Counted from the first letter of the stretch, positions 1-9,648 are shown. The stretch: 64,000 nucleotides of DNA from Cupriavidus laharis (GCF_914271435.1 NZ_CAJZAI010000003.1:62001-126000); one strand, 5' to 3'. Notes: generated from the sequence alone by a model not told the origin. Translations and numbers: made by a program.

Positions 1-408
1 TTCGTGCTCATCACCAGCAGCGGCACCATGGCGATGGCGGTCAACTTCGCCTACCGGCGCCAGCGGCGGCAATGCGCGACGCTGATGCTGGTGACCGCGC
101 TGTTCGGCGCTACCTTTGTCAGCATGCAGGCCTTCGAATGGACCAAGCTGATTGTCGATGAGGGCGTGCGTCCGTGGGGCAACCCCATGGGGGCACCGCA
201 GTTCGGCTCGACCTTCTTCATGATCACCGGCTTCCACGGTTTGCACGTGACCTGTGGCGTGATCTACCTGCTGATCGTGGCCACCAAGGTCCTGCGCGGC
301 CGGTACGAGGCCACCGGCAACTACCAGATCGTGGAGATTGCTGGCCTGTACTGGCACTTCGTGGATCTGGTCTGGGTGTTCATCTTTGCGTTGTTCTACC
401 TCTGGTGA
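1..408 (+). CDS. Heme-copper (cytochrome c) oxidase subunit III, 5' partial
   Basis: The reading frame is open from base 1, so the N-terminus lies outside the window; 135 codons remain. The visible part is the C-terminal half of a COX3-family membrane protein: several hydrophobic helices, the FHGLHVTCGVIYLL helix with its conserved histidines, and the usual ending YWHFVDLVWVFIFALFYLW. Subunit III stabilises the catalytic subunit of the respiratory oxidase in the inner membrane. The subunit IV gene follows after 8 bases, which fits the tail of a coxBAC-type operon. Family identity is clear; the oxidase subtype (aa3 or caa3) cannot be told from this end. Confidence 0.93.
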   Translation, partial: FVLITSSGTMAMAVNFAYRRQRRQCATLMLVTALFGATFVSMQAFEWTKLIVDEGVRPWGNPMGAPQFGSTFFMITGFHGLHVTCGVIYLLIVATKVLRGRYEATGNYQIVEIAGLYWHFVDLVWVFIFALFYLW

Positions 409-416
409 GGCTTGCC

Positions 417-782
417 ATGGCTTCCACTCCGACTCCGGCCGCCCCCGGCACAGCACACGAGCCCGACAACACGGCGCACACCGGCCAGCAGCACCCCATC
501 GGCCTCTACCTGAAGATCTGGCTGCTGCTGTTCGTGCTGTCCACGCTGTCCTACCTGGTGGACTACGTCGGTTTCACCGGCTACCTGCGCTGGACGCTGA
601 TCCTGCTGCTGATGGTGATGAAGGCCGGCCTGATCGTCGCCGTCTTCATGCATATGGCCTGGGAGCGCATGGCGCTGATCTGCGCGATCCTGGTGCCGCC
701 GCTGTGCCTGCTGATCCTTGTCTGGCTGATGGCGGAAGAGGCCAACTACACGTTTGTGACGCGTGGCGTGTTCTTCCACTGA
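417..782 (+). CDS. Prokaryotic cytochrome c oxidase subunit IV
   Basis: This 121-residue protein has a hydrophilic Pro/Ala/Thr-rich N-terminus of about 25 residues and then three hydrophobic helices (near residues 30-50, 57-78 and 84-104), the usual design of the small COX4-type subunit of bacterial heme-copper oxidases. The stretch KAGLIVAVFMHMAWER matches the family hallmark. The ATG at 417 follows the subunit III stop by 8 bases and has GAGG upstream; a longer in-frame extension would overlap subunit III and was rejected. It is probably the last gene of the oxidase operon, since a hairpin follows and the next gene is convergent. Confidence 0.85.
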   Translation: MASTPTPAAPGTAHEPDNTAHTGQQHPIGLYLKIWLLLFVLSTLSYLVDYVGFTGYLRWTLILLLMVMKAGLIVAVFMHMAWERMALICAILVPPLCLLILVWLMAEEANYTFVTRGVFFH

Positions 783-795
783 CGTGGCATGGCGG

Positions 796-815
796 TGCCG
801 TCCAGGCGGACGGCA
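796..815. terminator. Stem-loop between convergent genes
   Basis: TGCCGTCC (796-803) and GGACGGCA (808-815) form a perfect 8-bp stem with an AGGC loop, 13 bases after the subunit IV stop and 18 bases from the end of the convergent dehydrogenase gene. There is no T-tract, so intrinsic termination is plausible but not certain. Confidence 0.5.
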
Positions 816-833
816 CGCACCGGCAGGGCAGCG

Positions 834-2261
834 TCAGACCTGCGTGATGAACTTGGTGACAAGGTAGCCATCGAACGTCTCCAGGCCGCCTTCGCTGCCG
901 ATGCCCGAGTCCTTGATGCCGCCGAACGGCGTTTCGGCCAGCGCCATGCCGAAATGGTTGATGTTGACCATGCCGGCTTCCAGCCCGTTGGACACCTCGG
1001 TCGCGGTCTTCAGCGAATTGGTGAAGACGTATGAGGCCAGCCCGTACGGCAGGCTGTTGGCGCGGCGCAGCACCTCGGCCGTGTCCTTGAAGCGGGTGAC
1101 TGGGGCGACCGGGCCGAACGGCTCGTCGACCATCAGCCTGGCGTCATCGGGCAGGTCGGTCACCACGGTCGGGGCGAAGAAGTAGCCCTTGTCGCCGATG
1201 CGCGAACCGCCGGCCACGACCTTGCCGCCGCGGTGGCTGGCATCGTCCAGGAACTGCTCCATCGAGAGCACGCGGCGCTCGTGCGCAAGCGGGCCCATCT
1301 GCGTGCCTTCCTCGAGCCCGTTGCCGACCTTGATCGAGCCGATCACCTCGGTGAAGCGGGCCAGGAACTTGTCATAGGCCTTTTCCTGCACGTAGAAGCG
1401 GGTCGGGGAAACGCACACCTGGCCTGCGTTGCGCAGCTTGAAACGCGCCAGCATCTCGGCGGCGGGCTCGATATCGGCATCATCGAACACCAGCACCGGC
1501 GAATGCCCGCCCAGCTCCATGGTCACGCGCTTCATGTGCGCGCCGGCCAGCGCGGCAAGCTGCTTGCCCACCGGCACCGAGCCCGTGAACGAGATCTTGC
1601 GCACGATCGGCGACTCGATCAGATAGGTCGATACCTCGCCCGGCACGCCCCACACGATGTTCAGCACGCCCGCCGGCAGGCCGGCATCATGGAACAGCTG
1701 CGCCAGCGCGACCACGGCGCTGGGCGAGTCTTCCGGACCCTTCAGGATCAGCGTACAGCCCGCGCCCACGGCCGCCACGATCTTGCGGATGGCCTGGTTG
1801 AACGGGAAATTCCACGGCGTGAAGGCTGCGCACACGCCGATCGGCTCGCGCACCACGATCTGGCGCACGTTGGGCTGGCGCGGCGGGATCACGCGGCCGT
1901 AGATGCGGCGGCATTCCTCGGCGTGCCAGTCGGCATGCTCGGCGCAGACCATGACTTCGCCGACCGCCTCGGCCAGCGGCTTGCCCTGGTCCAGCGTGAT
2001 ATTGCGGCCGATGTCCTTTGCGCGCTCGCGTGCCAGTTCGCCCACGCGGCGCAGGATCTTCGCGCGCTCCAGCGGCGAAGTCTTCTTCCAGCTCTCAAAG
2101 GCACGCTGGGCCGCGGCCAGGGCGCGGTCCAGGTCGGCCCGGCTGGCATGCGGCAGCTTGCCCAGGACTTCCTGGGTGGCGGGGTTGAGCACGTCCTGCT
2201 CTTTCCGGTCGCCGCCCTTGATGAATTCCCCGTCGATGTAGAGGGCAAGATCCTGGTACAT
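834..2261 (-). CDS. NAD(P)-dependent aldehyde dehydrogenase, succinate-semialdehyde dehydrogenase-like
   Basis: A full-length 475-residue ALDH-superfamily enzyme, expected to oxidise an aldehyde to a carboxylic acid in the cytosol. Visible motifs are [10 protein letters not shown] (cofactor region), the glycine motif [11 protein letters not shown], the general-base motif ELGGHSP, the nucleophile cysteine in NAGQVCVSP, and EPFGPVAP near the C-terminus. The start at 2261 has AGGAG about 8 bases upstream. The overall pattern is nearest the succinate-semialdehyde/glycolaldehyde dehydrogenase branch, but substrate cannot be set from sequence. It stands alone: the upstream lipase gene is divergent, and no 4-aminobutyrate transaminase is next to it. 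Confidence 0.88.
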   Translation of the reverse strand: MYQDLALYIDGEFIKGGDRKEQDVLNPATQEVLGKLPHASRADLDRALAAAQRAFESWKKTSPLERAKILRRVGELARERAKDIGRNITLDQGKPLAEAVGEVMVCAEHADWHAEECRRIYGRVIPPRQPNVRQIVVREPIGVCAAFTPWNFPFNQAIRKIVAAVGAGCTLILKGPEDSPSAVVALAQLFHDAGLPAGVLNIVWGVPGEVSTYLIESPIVRKISFTGSVPVGKQLAALAGAHMKRVTMELGGHSPVLVFDDADIEPAAEMLARFKLRNAGQVCVSPTRFYVQEKAYDKFLARFTEVIGSIKVGNGLEEGTQMGPLAHERRVLSMEQFLDDASHRGGKVVAGGSRIGDKGYFFAPTVVTDLPDDARLMVDEPFGPVAPVTRFKDTAEVLRRANSLPYGLASYVFTNSLKTATEVSNGLEAGMVNINHFGMALAETPFGGIKDSGIGSEGGLETFDGYLVTKFITQV

Positions 2262-2490
2262 GCGTGTTCTCCTGGTGGTCGTGTCTGATGTTCCGGCGGT
2301 GCGTCGATGCGCGCCGCCAAGTCCGCTAGCTTAACGCGTCGGCGCCGATCGTGCTGGCGGCGGCCAGGGCAGGCTTGTGGCGGGTGGCCGCATGCAAACC
2401 GGCGGCGACGGGGCCACATCTTCACTACACTTTACGAAAAAGGGTCGCTACGGGGGCGCGTCCCCCCGGCCGCATACCAGGAGCCACGCC

Positions 2491-3537
2491 ATGGATGGAA
2501 ACTCGGGCAATCGTGCCAGCGGCGAACAGAAACCCATCGCGCTGGCCCTGCAGGGCGGCGGCATGCACGGGGCATTCACGTGGGGCGTCATCGACCGGCT
2601 GCTCGAGGACGGCCGGCTGGCCATCGAAGGCATCAGCGCCACCAGCGCCGGCGCCATGAATGCGGCCGTGCTTGCCTACGGGATGCTCAAGGGCGGACCT
2701 GAAGGCGCCCGCCAGGCGCTGCACGACTTCTGGCTCGCCATTGCGCGCTCGGCCGAACGCTACAGCCCGTTCCGCTGGATGCCCTGGATGAAAGGCGGCC
2801 ACAGCTTCGGCCTGGACAACTCGCCGCTGTATGCGATGGCCGACATGGTGCTGCGCATCATGTCGCCATACCAGTTCAATCCGCACAACATGAACCCGCT
2901 GCGGGACGTGCTGGCCAGCCAGGTGGATTTCGAGGCATTGCGCCGGCAGTGCCCTTGCCATCTGTTCCTGTGCGCGACCAACGTGGAAACCGGGAAAATA
3001 CGCATCTTCTCGGGGGAAGACATGTCCATCGAGGCGGTGCTGGCCTCCGCCTGCCTGCCGACGCTGTTCCAGGCCGTCACCGTCGATGGCCAGTACTACT
3101 GGGACGGGGGCTACGTCGGCAATCCGGCCATCTTCCCGCTGATCTACCAGTGCAAGACGCACGATGTCGTGATCGTCCACATCAATCCCATCGTGCGCCC
3201 GGGCGTGCCAAGGACCGCCGCCGATATCCTCAACCGGGTCAACGAGGTCAGCTTCAATTCGTCACTGATGCGCGAGATGCGTGCCATTGCCTTCGTGACC
3301 TCGCTGATCCAGCAGGGCAAGGTCGACCAGGCCGAGATGAAGGAGATGCGCATCCATTCGGTCCGCAACGACGAGACCATGGCCGCGCTCGGCGTATCGA
3401 GCAAGTACAACGCGGACTGGAAGTTCCTGTGCTTCCTGCGCGACAAGGGCCGCGACCATGCCGGCACGTGGCTGGAGCACAACTACGACCACGTCGGGCA
3501 GCGGTCCAGCGTAGATATCAGCGGGGAATTTCTGTGA
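2491..3537 (+). CDS. Patatin-like phospholipase family protein
   Basis: The 348-residue product carries the patatin Ser-Asp dyad: an oxyanion loop LQGGGMHGAFTWG near residues 19-31, the serine elbow SATSAGAMNA (the usual GxSxG has Ala in its first position), and the aspartate in YYWDGGYVGNP. The family hydrolyses acyl esters of phospholipids or other lipids. The ATG at 2491 has AGGAG 8 bases upstream; earlier in-frame starts lack one. No signal peptide is seen, so it is probably cytosolic or secreted by another route. Its 3' end overlaps the convergent HD-type gene by 20 bases. Substrate unknown. Confidence 0.88.
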   Translation: MDGNSGNRASGEQKPIALALQGGGMHGAFTWGVIDRLLEDGRLAIEGISATSAGAMNAAVLAYGMLKGGPEGARQALHDFWLAIARSAERYSPFRWMPWMKGGHSFGLDNSPLYAMADMVLRIMSPYQFNPHNMNPLRDVLASQVDFEALRRQCPCHLFLCATNVETGKIRIFSGEDMSIEAVLASACLPTLFQAVTVDGQYYWDGGYVGNPAIFPLIYQCKTHDVVIVHINPIVRPGVPRTAADILNRVNEVSFNSSLMREMRAIAFVTSLIQQGKVDQAEMKEMRIHSVRNDETMAALGVSSKYNADWKFLCFLRDKGRDHAGTWLEHNYDHVGQRSSVDISGEFL

Positions 3538-4144
3538 GCACTGGCTGAGCAAGCCGCAGTGCAAGGTTGCGCCTTGCGGGTGCCTCATAGCGGTCGTGGA
3601 ACAGGTCGGTGTGGTAGAGGCGCGGGCGGGCCAGGAGCCTGCCCAGGTACTTGCGTTCGGCTGCGTCGTAGCCAATGTCGTTCATGTCCGGGCGCTCGGC
3701 GCGCAGCAGCATTGCATTGCGGCGGAACCGGGTGCCGGGGCTGCCGAGCGTCGCCAGGTCGATGTCGGCCGCGTAGCACCCGGCCAGATCGGCGGGGACT
3801 CCGGTGTGCGTGGTGTCCAGGATCATGGTTGCAACGCGGTCCGCCCCGGCAATCCGTCCGTCGGCCCGGCACACGAACCAGTCCGCGCTGCGCGCCTCGT
3901 TGTCGGGCGCGCCCGGTATGTAGATGACGTCGTGGCACCAGAGTGCGAGCTCCACGGCGTCGACATCGGGAATCCATGCGCGGGCCCAGTCCAGGTCGCG
4001 CAGGCAGCGGCGCACGTGGTACAGGGTGTGATAGTAACGGCCTGGCCCCGTGTAGTGCGCCGACAGTTCGGCATAGGTGTCCCGAGCACGCTGGCCGCCG
4101 CAGCGCATCCACAGTGACTCGAAGCGGGCCTGGAACCGGTTCAT
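3518..4144 (-). CDS. Predicted metal-dependent HD-superfamily phosphohydrolase
   Basis: A 208-residue protein resembling the predicted metal-dependent HD phosphohydrolases of COG4339. Probable metal ligands lie in YYHTLYHVRRCL near residue 40, in the ALWCHDVIY motif (the HD pair) near residue 70, and in MILDTTHTG near residue 110. The start at 4144 is the first ATG after the stop of the cyclase-like gene, only 23 bases downstream of it, so the two genes are probably co-transcribed. An upstream in-frame start would overlap that gene by more than 100 bases. Substrate is unknown; a nucleotide or a cyclase product is only a guess from the pairing. Confidence 0.75.
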   Translation of the reverse strand: MNRFQARFESLWMRCGGQRARDTYAELSAHYTGPGRYYHTLYHVRRCLRDLDWARAWIPDVDAVELALWCHDVIYIPGAPDNEARSADWFVCRADGRIAGADRVATMILDTTHTGVPADLAGCYAADIDLATLGSPGTRFRRNAMLLRAERPDMNDIGYDAAERKYLGRLLARPRLYHTDLFHDRYEAPARRNLALRLAQPVLTEIPR

Positions 4145-4167
4145 GGGCTTCCTTGGCGGCGCCTTGT

Positions 4168-7100
4168 TCAGCCGACCTCTTCCAGCAAGGCCCGGGCTTG
4201 TTGCAGGTCGGACGTGTCGAAGCCTTCCCGGAAGGCGCCATAGATGCCGGCAAGCACCTGGCGCGCGGCATCCGGCTTGCCATGGCGGCACCACAGCCGT
4301 GCCAGGCTCAGCGCGGCGCGCAGCTCCAGCGACCTGGCGCCCTGATGGCGTGCAATGGCGACGGCCTTGTGGAAGCAGGCTTCGGTCTCTTGCCCGGCCA
4401 GCCCGCCGTTGCCGGACTCGGCCAGGATCAGTTCCCCCTTCAACCGGAGCAGCATGGAGGCGTCCAGCCGTTCGCCGGTCTGCTCCGCAAGCGGCATGGC
4501 TTCGTCAAGCAGCGCCAGGCCGGCGCGGAACTCTCCGGCCATGCCGTGCGCGTCGGCCAGCAAGCCCAGCAGGCTCGGCCTCGCCAGCGATGCACCGGTC
4601 GCAGCATACGCGTCGAGGCCTTGCCGCATCTGCGCGATGCCTGCCTGATGGTCGCCGCGCTCGGCCACCGTCCAGCCCTGCAGCACCGTGCCCCATGCCA
4701 GGTAGATCGGAAAGCCCTGTTCGCCGGAAATGGCAATGGCTGCCTCGGCAAACTCGCGCACCTGCTGCACTTCGCGCCGGCACAGGTGCACTTCGGCGGC
4801 GAAGATCAGGCACAGGGCGAGACTGAACGCGTCGGGACGCTGCCTGGCCAGCGCCAGCGCTTCAAGCGAGCGCGCACGTGCCAGGTCCGGCAGGCCCTGG
4901 TACCACAGGATCCAGCCCAGCGAGGCCATGGCATGCACGGCCGGGTCGCGCCCGTAGCCAAGCAGGAAATCATAGGACGACTGGTCAGGCCGCTGCACGG
5001 CCAGCACCTGTTCCATGTGATCGCGGGCCACGCTGATCTGGCCCAGGCGGAACGTGGTGGACCCCTGCACGCGGTGCCCCTCGGCGAGCTGGTCGGCCTT
5101 CTGCGAGCGCATGGCCATGCCGAGCAGCCGCTTGCCGAGCGGCAGCGCCACGTTGTACTGCGCGCGCAGCTGATAGAACGCCCACAGCCCGAGCTGCGCG
5201 GAAAAGACCTGCGGCGTGGGCTCGCCCTGTTCGCACAGGGCCAGCGCGCGCCGGTAGTTGGCCTCCACCTCGGTGGCCGCCTGGCCGCGGGTGGCGATCA
5301 GCGCGGGGCCCAGCGTCAGCAGCAGGGAGAGCTCCTGCCGCACGCGCTCGGGCGTGTCGGGCAGCCGCTTGAGCAGCGCAATGGCCTTGCCCAGGTGGCC
5401 GATCGCTTCAGGCAGCGCCGAGCGCTGCAGAGCCTGCTGGCCGGCGCAGTGCAGGTACTCGATCGCCTTCGGCACATTGCCGCTGAGGCTGTAGTGGTGG
5501 GCAAGTTCGCCGCAGTAGTCTTTCAGCCGGCTCGGGAACAGGGACTCGATCGCATGCGCGGTACGTTCGTGCAGCGCGCTGCGACGCTCGGTGAGGAGGC
5601 TGTGGCCCGCGACTTCCTGGGTCAGCGCGTGCTTGAACGCGTACTCCACATCGGGGAAGGCAGGCTGTTCGTAGATGAAGTCTGCGGCCTGCAGCGCCGC
5701 TAGCGGCGGGCGCAACGCGTCGTCGTCCTGCCCGGTGACGTGGCGGATGAGGCCCAGCGAGAATTCCTTGCCGATCACCGCCAGCGTCTGCAGCAGTTCC
5801 TTCTGTGCCACGGGCAGGCGGTCGATACGCGCAGCCAGCACGCCCTGGACGGTGGTCGGGATGTGCAGCAGGGCCGGTGCCTGTTCGATGCGGAAATTGC
5901 CGGGCTGTCCCAGCAGCACGCCTTCCTCGGTCAGCGTCTGGACCACTTCCTCCATGAAGAACGGGTTGCCTTCGGTCTTGTCGAGGATCAGCCGCTTCAG
6001 CGGGACCAGGCTGCGGTCGTCGCCCAGCAACGCAGTGAGCAGCCCCTGGGCCTCGGCAGGGCCCAGCGGTTCGAGCTGGAGCTGCGTGTAGGCGCCGCGG
6101 GCATGCCAGTCGTGCGCATACTCGGGGCGGTAGTTGACCAGCAGCAGGATGCTGGCGTCCGGTACGTGGTTGACCAGGATGTCGAGAAAGCCCTCTGTCT
6201 CGCTGTCCAGCCACTGCAGGTCCTCGAAGATCAGCTCGAGCGGCTGGTTCTGGCTTTCGCGCACCAGCAGCTGGGCGATGGCCTCGAAGGTCCGCTGGCG
6301 CCGGAGGGTGGCGTCCATGGTCGGCAAGGTCGAGCCGGGCTCGCTGCTGCCAAGCAGGTAGAGCAGGTAGGGCAGATGCGCCTCCAGCGAGCGGTCGAGC
6401 GTCAGCAGCCTGCCGGTGACCTTCTCGCGGCAGGCCCGGTCATTGTCCTGCGCGGTGACCTGGAAATAGTTCTTCAGCAGCTCGATCAGCGGCAGGTAGG
6501 CAAAGGCCTTGCCGTGCGATACCGAGAACGTTTCCAGCACCAGGCAGCCTTGCCGCGACCTTGCCTTGAACTCATGGAAGAGGCGGGACTTGCCCACGCC
6601 GGCCTCGCCGACCACGCCGACGATCTGCCCCTTGCCGGCCCTGGCCAGCTCCAGCGCCGCGTGCAGGCGCTCAAGCTCGGTGTGGCGGCCCACGAAGCGC
6701 GCCAGCCCGCGGTGCGCCGCAACCTGCAGGCGCGTGCGCAGCGCCCCGAGGCCCAGCACCTCGTAGACGGCGAGCGGATCGCGCACGCCCTTGACATGTG
6801 TGGTGCCGAGCGCCTTGAACTCGAAATAGCCTTCGGTGAGCTTGTGGGTCGACTCGCTGATCAGGATCGACGCCGGCGTGGCCACGCCTTCCATGCGCGA
6901 GGCGATGTGAATGGTGTGCCCCACGGGGTCGTAGTCCGTATGCAGGTCGTCCTTGCGGATCGAGCGCACCACGACTTCGCCGGTGTGGATGCCGACACGG
7001 ATCTGCAGCGGGATGCCCAGTTCAAGGCGGACGCGGTCGCTGTGGCGGCGCATCGCGTCCTGCATGCGCAGCGCCGCGTACAGCGCGCGCAGCGCGTGGT

Positions 7101-7584
7101 CCTCATGCGCAATGGGGGCACCGAACAGGGCCAGGATGCCGTCGCCCAGGAACTTGGCCACATAGCCTTCGTAGTGGTGCACGGCCTCCATCATCAGCGC
7201 GGCGACGGGGTCGATCAGGCGCCGGGCTTCCTCGGGATCCAGATCCTGCGTCAGCGCGGTCGAGCCGGCCATGTCGGCGAACAGCGCGGTGATGGTCTTG
7301 CGTTCGCCCGCGGCTTCTCCGCGGGCTTCCATGGCCGCGCGTTCGGCGAGGATGCGTTCGGCCAGATGGGGCGGCGTGTACTGGACCGGAGCGGCGGCCG
7401 ATGCCGGGACGGGCGTCTGCGCGGCGGCAAGGCCGGCCAGGGAGGCGCCGCATCCGCGGCAGAACTTCGCCATCGGGCCGGCCGGCTCGCCGCATTGCGG
7501 GCAGGCCCTTGCCAGCGCGGCGCCGCACTCCTCGCAGAAGTTGGCCTTTGCGAGGTTCTCGAACCCGCAATTTGTGCAGCGCAT
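4168..7584 (-). CDS. Zinc-ribbon/class III nucleotide cyclase/AAA-ATPase/TPR regulatory protein
   Basis: A 1138-residue multidomain protein. Residues 1-50 hold two double-CxxC zinc ribbons. Residues about 95-275 form a class III adenylate/guanylate cyclase domain with both candidate metal aspartates (D104 in LFADMAG, D148 in FLGDGILALFG). Residues about 295-600 form an AAA/STAND-type ATPase with Walker A GEAGVGKS at 326-333 and Walker B-like LIFEDLQWLD near 451-460. The C-terminal 450 residues look like TPR helices. Proteins of this architecture are common in proteobacteria, but few have an assigned signal, and real cyclase activity is not assured. No membrane segment is seen. It probably leads a two-gene unit with the HD-type gene. 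Confidence 0.85.
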   Translation of the reverse strand: MRCTNCGFENLAKANFCEECGAALARACPQCGEPAGPMAKFCRGCGASLAGLAAAQTPVPASAAAPVQYTPPHLAERILAERAAMEARGEAAGERKTITALFADMAGSTALTQDLDPEEARRLIDPVAALMMEAVHHYEGYVAKFLGDGILALFGAPIAHEDHALRALYAALRMQDAMRRHSDRVRLELGIPLQIRVGIHTGEVVVRSIRKDDLHTDYDPVGHTIHIASRMEGVATPASILISESTHKLTEGYFEFKALGTTHVKGVRDPLAVYEVLGLGALRTRLQVAAHRGLARFVGRHTELERLHAALELARAGKGQIVGVVGEAGVGKSRLFHEFKARSRQGCLVLETFSVSHGKAFAYLPLIELLKNYFQVTAQDNDRACREKVTGRLLTLDRSLEAHLPYLLYLLGSSEPGSTLPTMDATLRRQRTFEAIAQLLVRESQNQPLELIFEDLQWLDSETEGFLDILVNHVPDASILLLVNYRPEYAHDWHARGAYTQLQLEPLGPAEAQGLLTALLGDDRSLVPLKRLILDKTEGNPFFMEEVVQTLTEEGVLLGQPGNFRIEQAPALLHIPTTVQGVLAARIDRLPVAQKELLQTLAVIGKEFSLGLIRHVTGQDDDALRPPLAALQAADFIYEQPAFPDVEYAFKHALTQEVAGHSLLTERRSALHERTAHAIESLFPSRLKDYCGELAHHYSLSGNVPKAIEYLHCAGQQALQRSALPEAIGHLGKAIALLKRLPDTPERVRQELSLLLTLGPALIATRGQAATEVEANYRRALALCEQGEPTPQVFSAQLGLWAFYQLRAQYNVALPLGKRLLGMAMRSQKADQLAEGHRVQGSTTFRLGQISVARDHMEQVLAVQRPDQSSYDFLLGYGRDPAVHAMASLGWILWYQGLPDLARARSLEALALARQRPDAFSLALCLIFAAEVHLCRREVQQVREFAEAAIAISGEQGFPIYLAWGTVLQGWTVAERGDHQAGIAQMRQGLDAYAATGASLARPSLLGLLADAHGMAGEFRAGLALLDEAMPLAEQTGERLDASMLLRLKGELILAESGNGGLAGQETEACFHKAVAIARHQGARSLELRAALSLARLWCRHGKPDAARQVLAGIYGAFREGFDTSDLQQARALLEEVG

Positions 7585-7733
7585 ATAGCCTCCTGCCGCC
7601 CTGGCCTGTCCGAACCCGGCTTCGATCCATTAGACGCGCGATCCGCGCCGTTGGCAAGGCAGGCAACGGCCGGCAGGGGGATCGCGTATGCTGGCGGGCT
7701 GACCTCCTGCAGCAAGGACGACACAAGGACAAC

Positions 7734-9224
7734 ATGAAGCCTGACGCCAGACTCACCACCGGCCCCATCGGCCGCACGCTGCTGCTGTTTTCGCTGCCGG
7801 TGCTCGGCAGCAATATCCTGCAGTCGCTCAATGCCTCGATCAACTCGGTCTGGGTCGGGCGCTTTCTGGGCGAGGCGGCGCTGACAGCCACGTCGAACGC
7901 CAATATCATCCTGTTCTTCCTGCTGGGCGTAGTGTTCGGCATCAGCATGGCCAACACCATCATGATCGGGCAGGCGGTCGGCGGGCGCGACCTGGACGAG
8001 GCGCGCCAGATCGTCGGCACCAGCACCACCTTCTTCGTGCTGCTGTCCGTGGCCGCGTCGGTCTTCGGCTTCATCTTCACGCCGGACATCCTGGCGGCCA
8101 TGCAGACCCCGCAAGACGCCGCGCCGCTGGCGGTGACCTACCTGCGCATCATCTTCGTCGCGCTGCCGTTCATGTACTTCTACAACTTCGTGATGATGAC
8201 GCTGCGCGGCGCGGGCGATTCGCGCACGCCGTTCTACTTCATGCTGTTGTCGGCGGTGCTCGACGTGGTGCTCAACCCGGTGCTGATCTTCGGCGTGGGC
8301 CCGCTGCCGGCACTCGGCATTGCCGGCTCGGCGCTGGCCACGCTGATCGCGCAGTTGACGAGCCTGGTTGCGATGATCGCGCTGCTCTACCGCCGCCGCC
8401 ATTTCCTGTTGCTGCACCGCGGGCAACTGGCCCTGCTGCGGCCGGACCCGGCCATCCTCCGCGCGCTGGTGGCCAAGGGGCTGCCGATGGGCCTGCAGAT
8501 GGTGGTGATCTCGTCCTCGGCGATCGTGATGATGTCGCTGGTCAACGGCTATGGTTCGCAGACCACCGCCGCCTATGGCGTTGCCTCGCAACTGTGGACG
8601 TATGTGCAGATGCCGGCATTGGCGGTGGGGGCGAGCGTTTCGTCCATGGTTGCGCAGAACGTGGGCGCGGGCCTGTGGCTGCGCGTAGCGCGCATCACGC
8701 AGGTGGGGCTGCTGTTCAACACGCTGATGACCGGCGCGCTCGTGGGCCTGATCTACCTGTTCAACCGCCACTCGCTCGGCCTGTTTCTCGGCACCGACAG
8801 CGTGGCCATCGGCATCGCGCAGCACATCAACGTGGTGGTGCTGTGGTCGTTCATCCTGTTCGGCTTCACCATCGTGATCTTCGGTACCGTGCGTGCCACC
8901 GGTGCCGTGATGGCGCCACTGGTCATCCTGTTCCTGTCGATGTGGGTGATCCGGCTGCCCTTTGCGTGGGGCCTGGGCAAGAGCTGGGGCGCGGAGGCGA
9001 TCTGGTGGAGCTTTCCGCTGGGGTCCGTGGTGTCGGTCGTGCTGGCCGGAGGCTACTACCGCTTCGGCAACTGGCGCGCGAGCCATATCCTGCCGGTACC
9101 GCCGCATGCGCCCGAAGCAGTGGGGCAGGCCCCCGACACGAGCATGGGCACACCGTGCGAAGACGCCGGCCCGGTGGCCGACGCGGACGAACCGCCGCCC
9201 CGTACCGTGGAAACCGTACGTTGA
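7734..9224 (+). CDS. MATE family efflux transporter
   Basis: A 496-residue polytopic membrane protein with about 12 hydrophobic segments and two similar halves, each opening with a MATE-type stretch (SLPVLGSNILQSLNASINSV; GLPMGLQMVVISSSAIV). MATE proteins export drugs or metabolites against H+ or Na+ gradients. The start at 7734 was chosen because it gives a normal MATE N-terminus; GGAC lies just upstream, but the site is weak. The last 45 residues are hydrophilic, Pro/Asp-rich and absent from typical members (about 450 residues). Substrate unknown. Two tandem hairpins follow the gene. Confidence 0.9.
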   Translation: MKPDARLTTGPIGRTLLLFSLPVLGSNILQSLNASINSVWVGRFLGEAALTATSNANIILFFLLGVVFGISMANTIMIGQAVGGRDLDEARQIVGTSTTFFVLLSVAASVFGFIFTPDILAAMQTPQDAAPLAVTYLRIIFVALPFMYFYNFVMMTLRGAGDSRTPFYFMLLSAVLDVVLNPVLIFGVGPLPALGIAGSALATLIAQLTSLVAMIALLYRRRHFLLLHRGQLALLRPDPAILRALVAKGLPMGLQMVVISSSAIVMMSLVNGYGSQTTAAYGVASQLWTYVQMPALAVGASVSSMVAQNVGAGLWLRVARITQVGLLFNTLMTGALVGLIYLFNRHSLGLFLGTDSVAIGIAQHINVVVLWSFILFGFTIVIFGTVRATGAVMAPLVILFLSMWVIRLPFAWGLGKSWGAEAIWWSFPLGSVVSVVLAGGYYRFGNWRASHILPVPPHAPEAVGQAPDTSMGTPCEDAGPVADADEPPPRTVETVR

Positions 9225-9255
9225 AAGCCAATCGAAAGATCGGCGTGGCATCGTT

Positions 9256-9311
9256 GCGTCCGTTGCCGGTTTCCGTGGCAACGGACGCGTTCGCCCGCGT
9301 GCTTGCGGGCG
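9256..9311 (+). terminator. Two tandem hairpins after the MATE gene
   Basis: The first stem is a perfect 12 bp (9256-9267 with 9277-9288, loop of 9), the second a perfect 7 bp (CGCCCGC 9292-9298, GCGGGCG 9305-9311, loop of 6). They begin 31 bases after the MATE stop, and a short ATTTTCTT run follows at about 9329. Termination is the simplest reading. The remaining 9312-9648 holds only the palindrome listed separately and the tctB ribosome-binding site. Confidence 0.55.
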
Positions 9312-9419
9312 ATGTCTGCACGCGCAAGATTTTCTTCCAAATACCGCGCCGATGCCGGATGGCAACGGCGTGCGTCTGCCTTTCCTGACTCTCCTTTCAA
9401 GCACTGCCCGGCATCGAAA

Positions 9420-9444
9420 AAATACATCATGTTGTGATGTATTT
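9420..9444. promoter_or_regulatory. Perfect 10-bp inverted repeat, candidate operator for tctBA
   Basis: AAATACATCA (9420-9429) and TGATGTATTT (9435-9444) flank a 5-base TGTTG spacer, about 205 bases before tctB. It is an AT-rich island in GC-rich DNA, and no long T-run follows on either strand, so a protein-binding site is likelier than a terminator. The cognate regulator is not evident. Confidence 0.45.
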
Positions 9445-9648
9445 GGTCACATACGCAAGCGCTGGCTTGCCTCGTTCGCGGTGCATTGGTGAATACCCCT
9501 AATCGAAGACAAATGAAAGGCGGCTGAAAGATCGCGTCTCTAAGGTTCCGGTCAACCGTCGGGGCATGCGCTTGCATGCGGCAGTTCGCGCGGCAGAGCC
9601 AGCGCGCGGAACCGGCAAGGGATTTCGTGAACTTTGAGGAGAATCGTT

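Noticed and set aside
5740-7737. 665-codon plus-strand frame opposite the cyclase-like gene
   Set aside because: It is an antisense shadow of a GC-rich gene: composition is Arg/Gln/His/Val-biased, it has no family motif or ribosome-binding site, and the opposite strand carries clear conserved domains.
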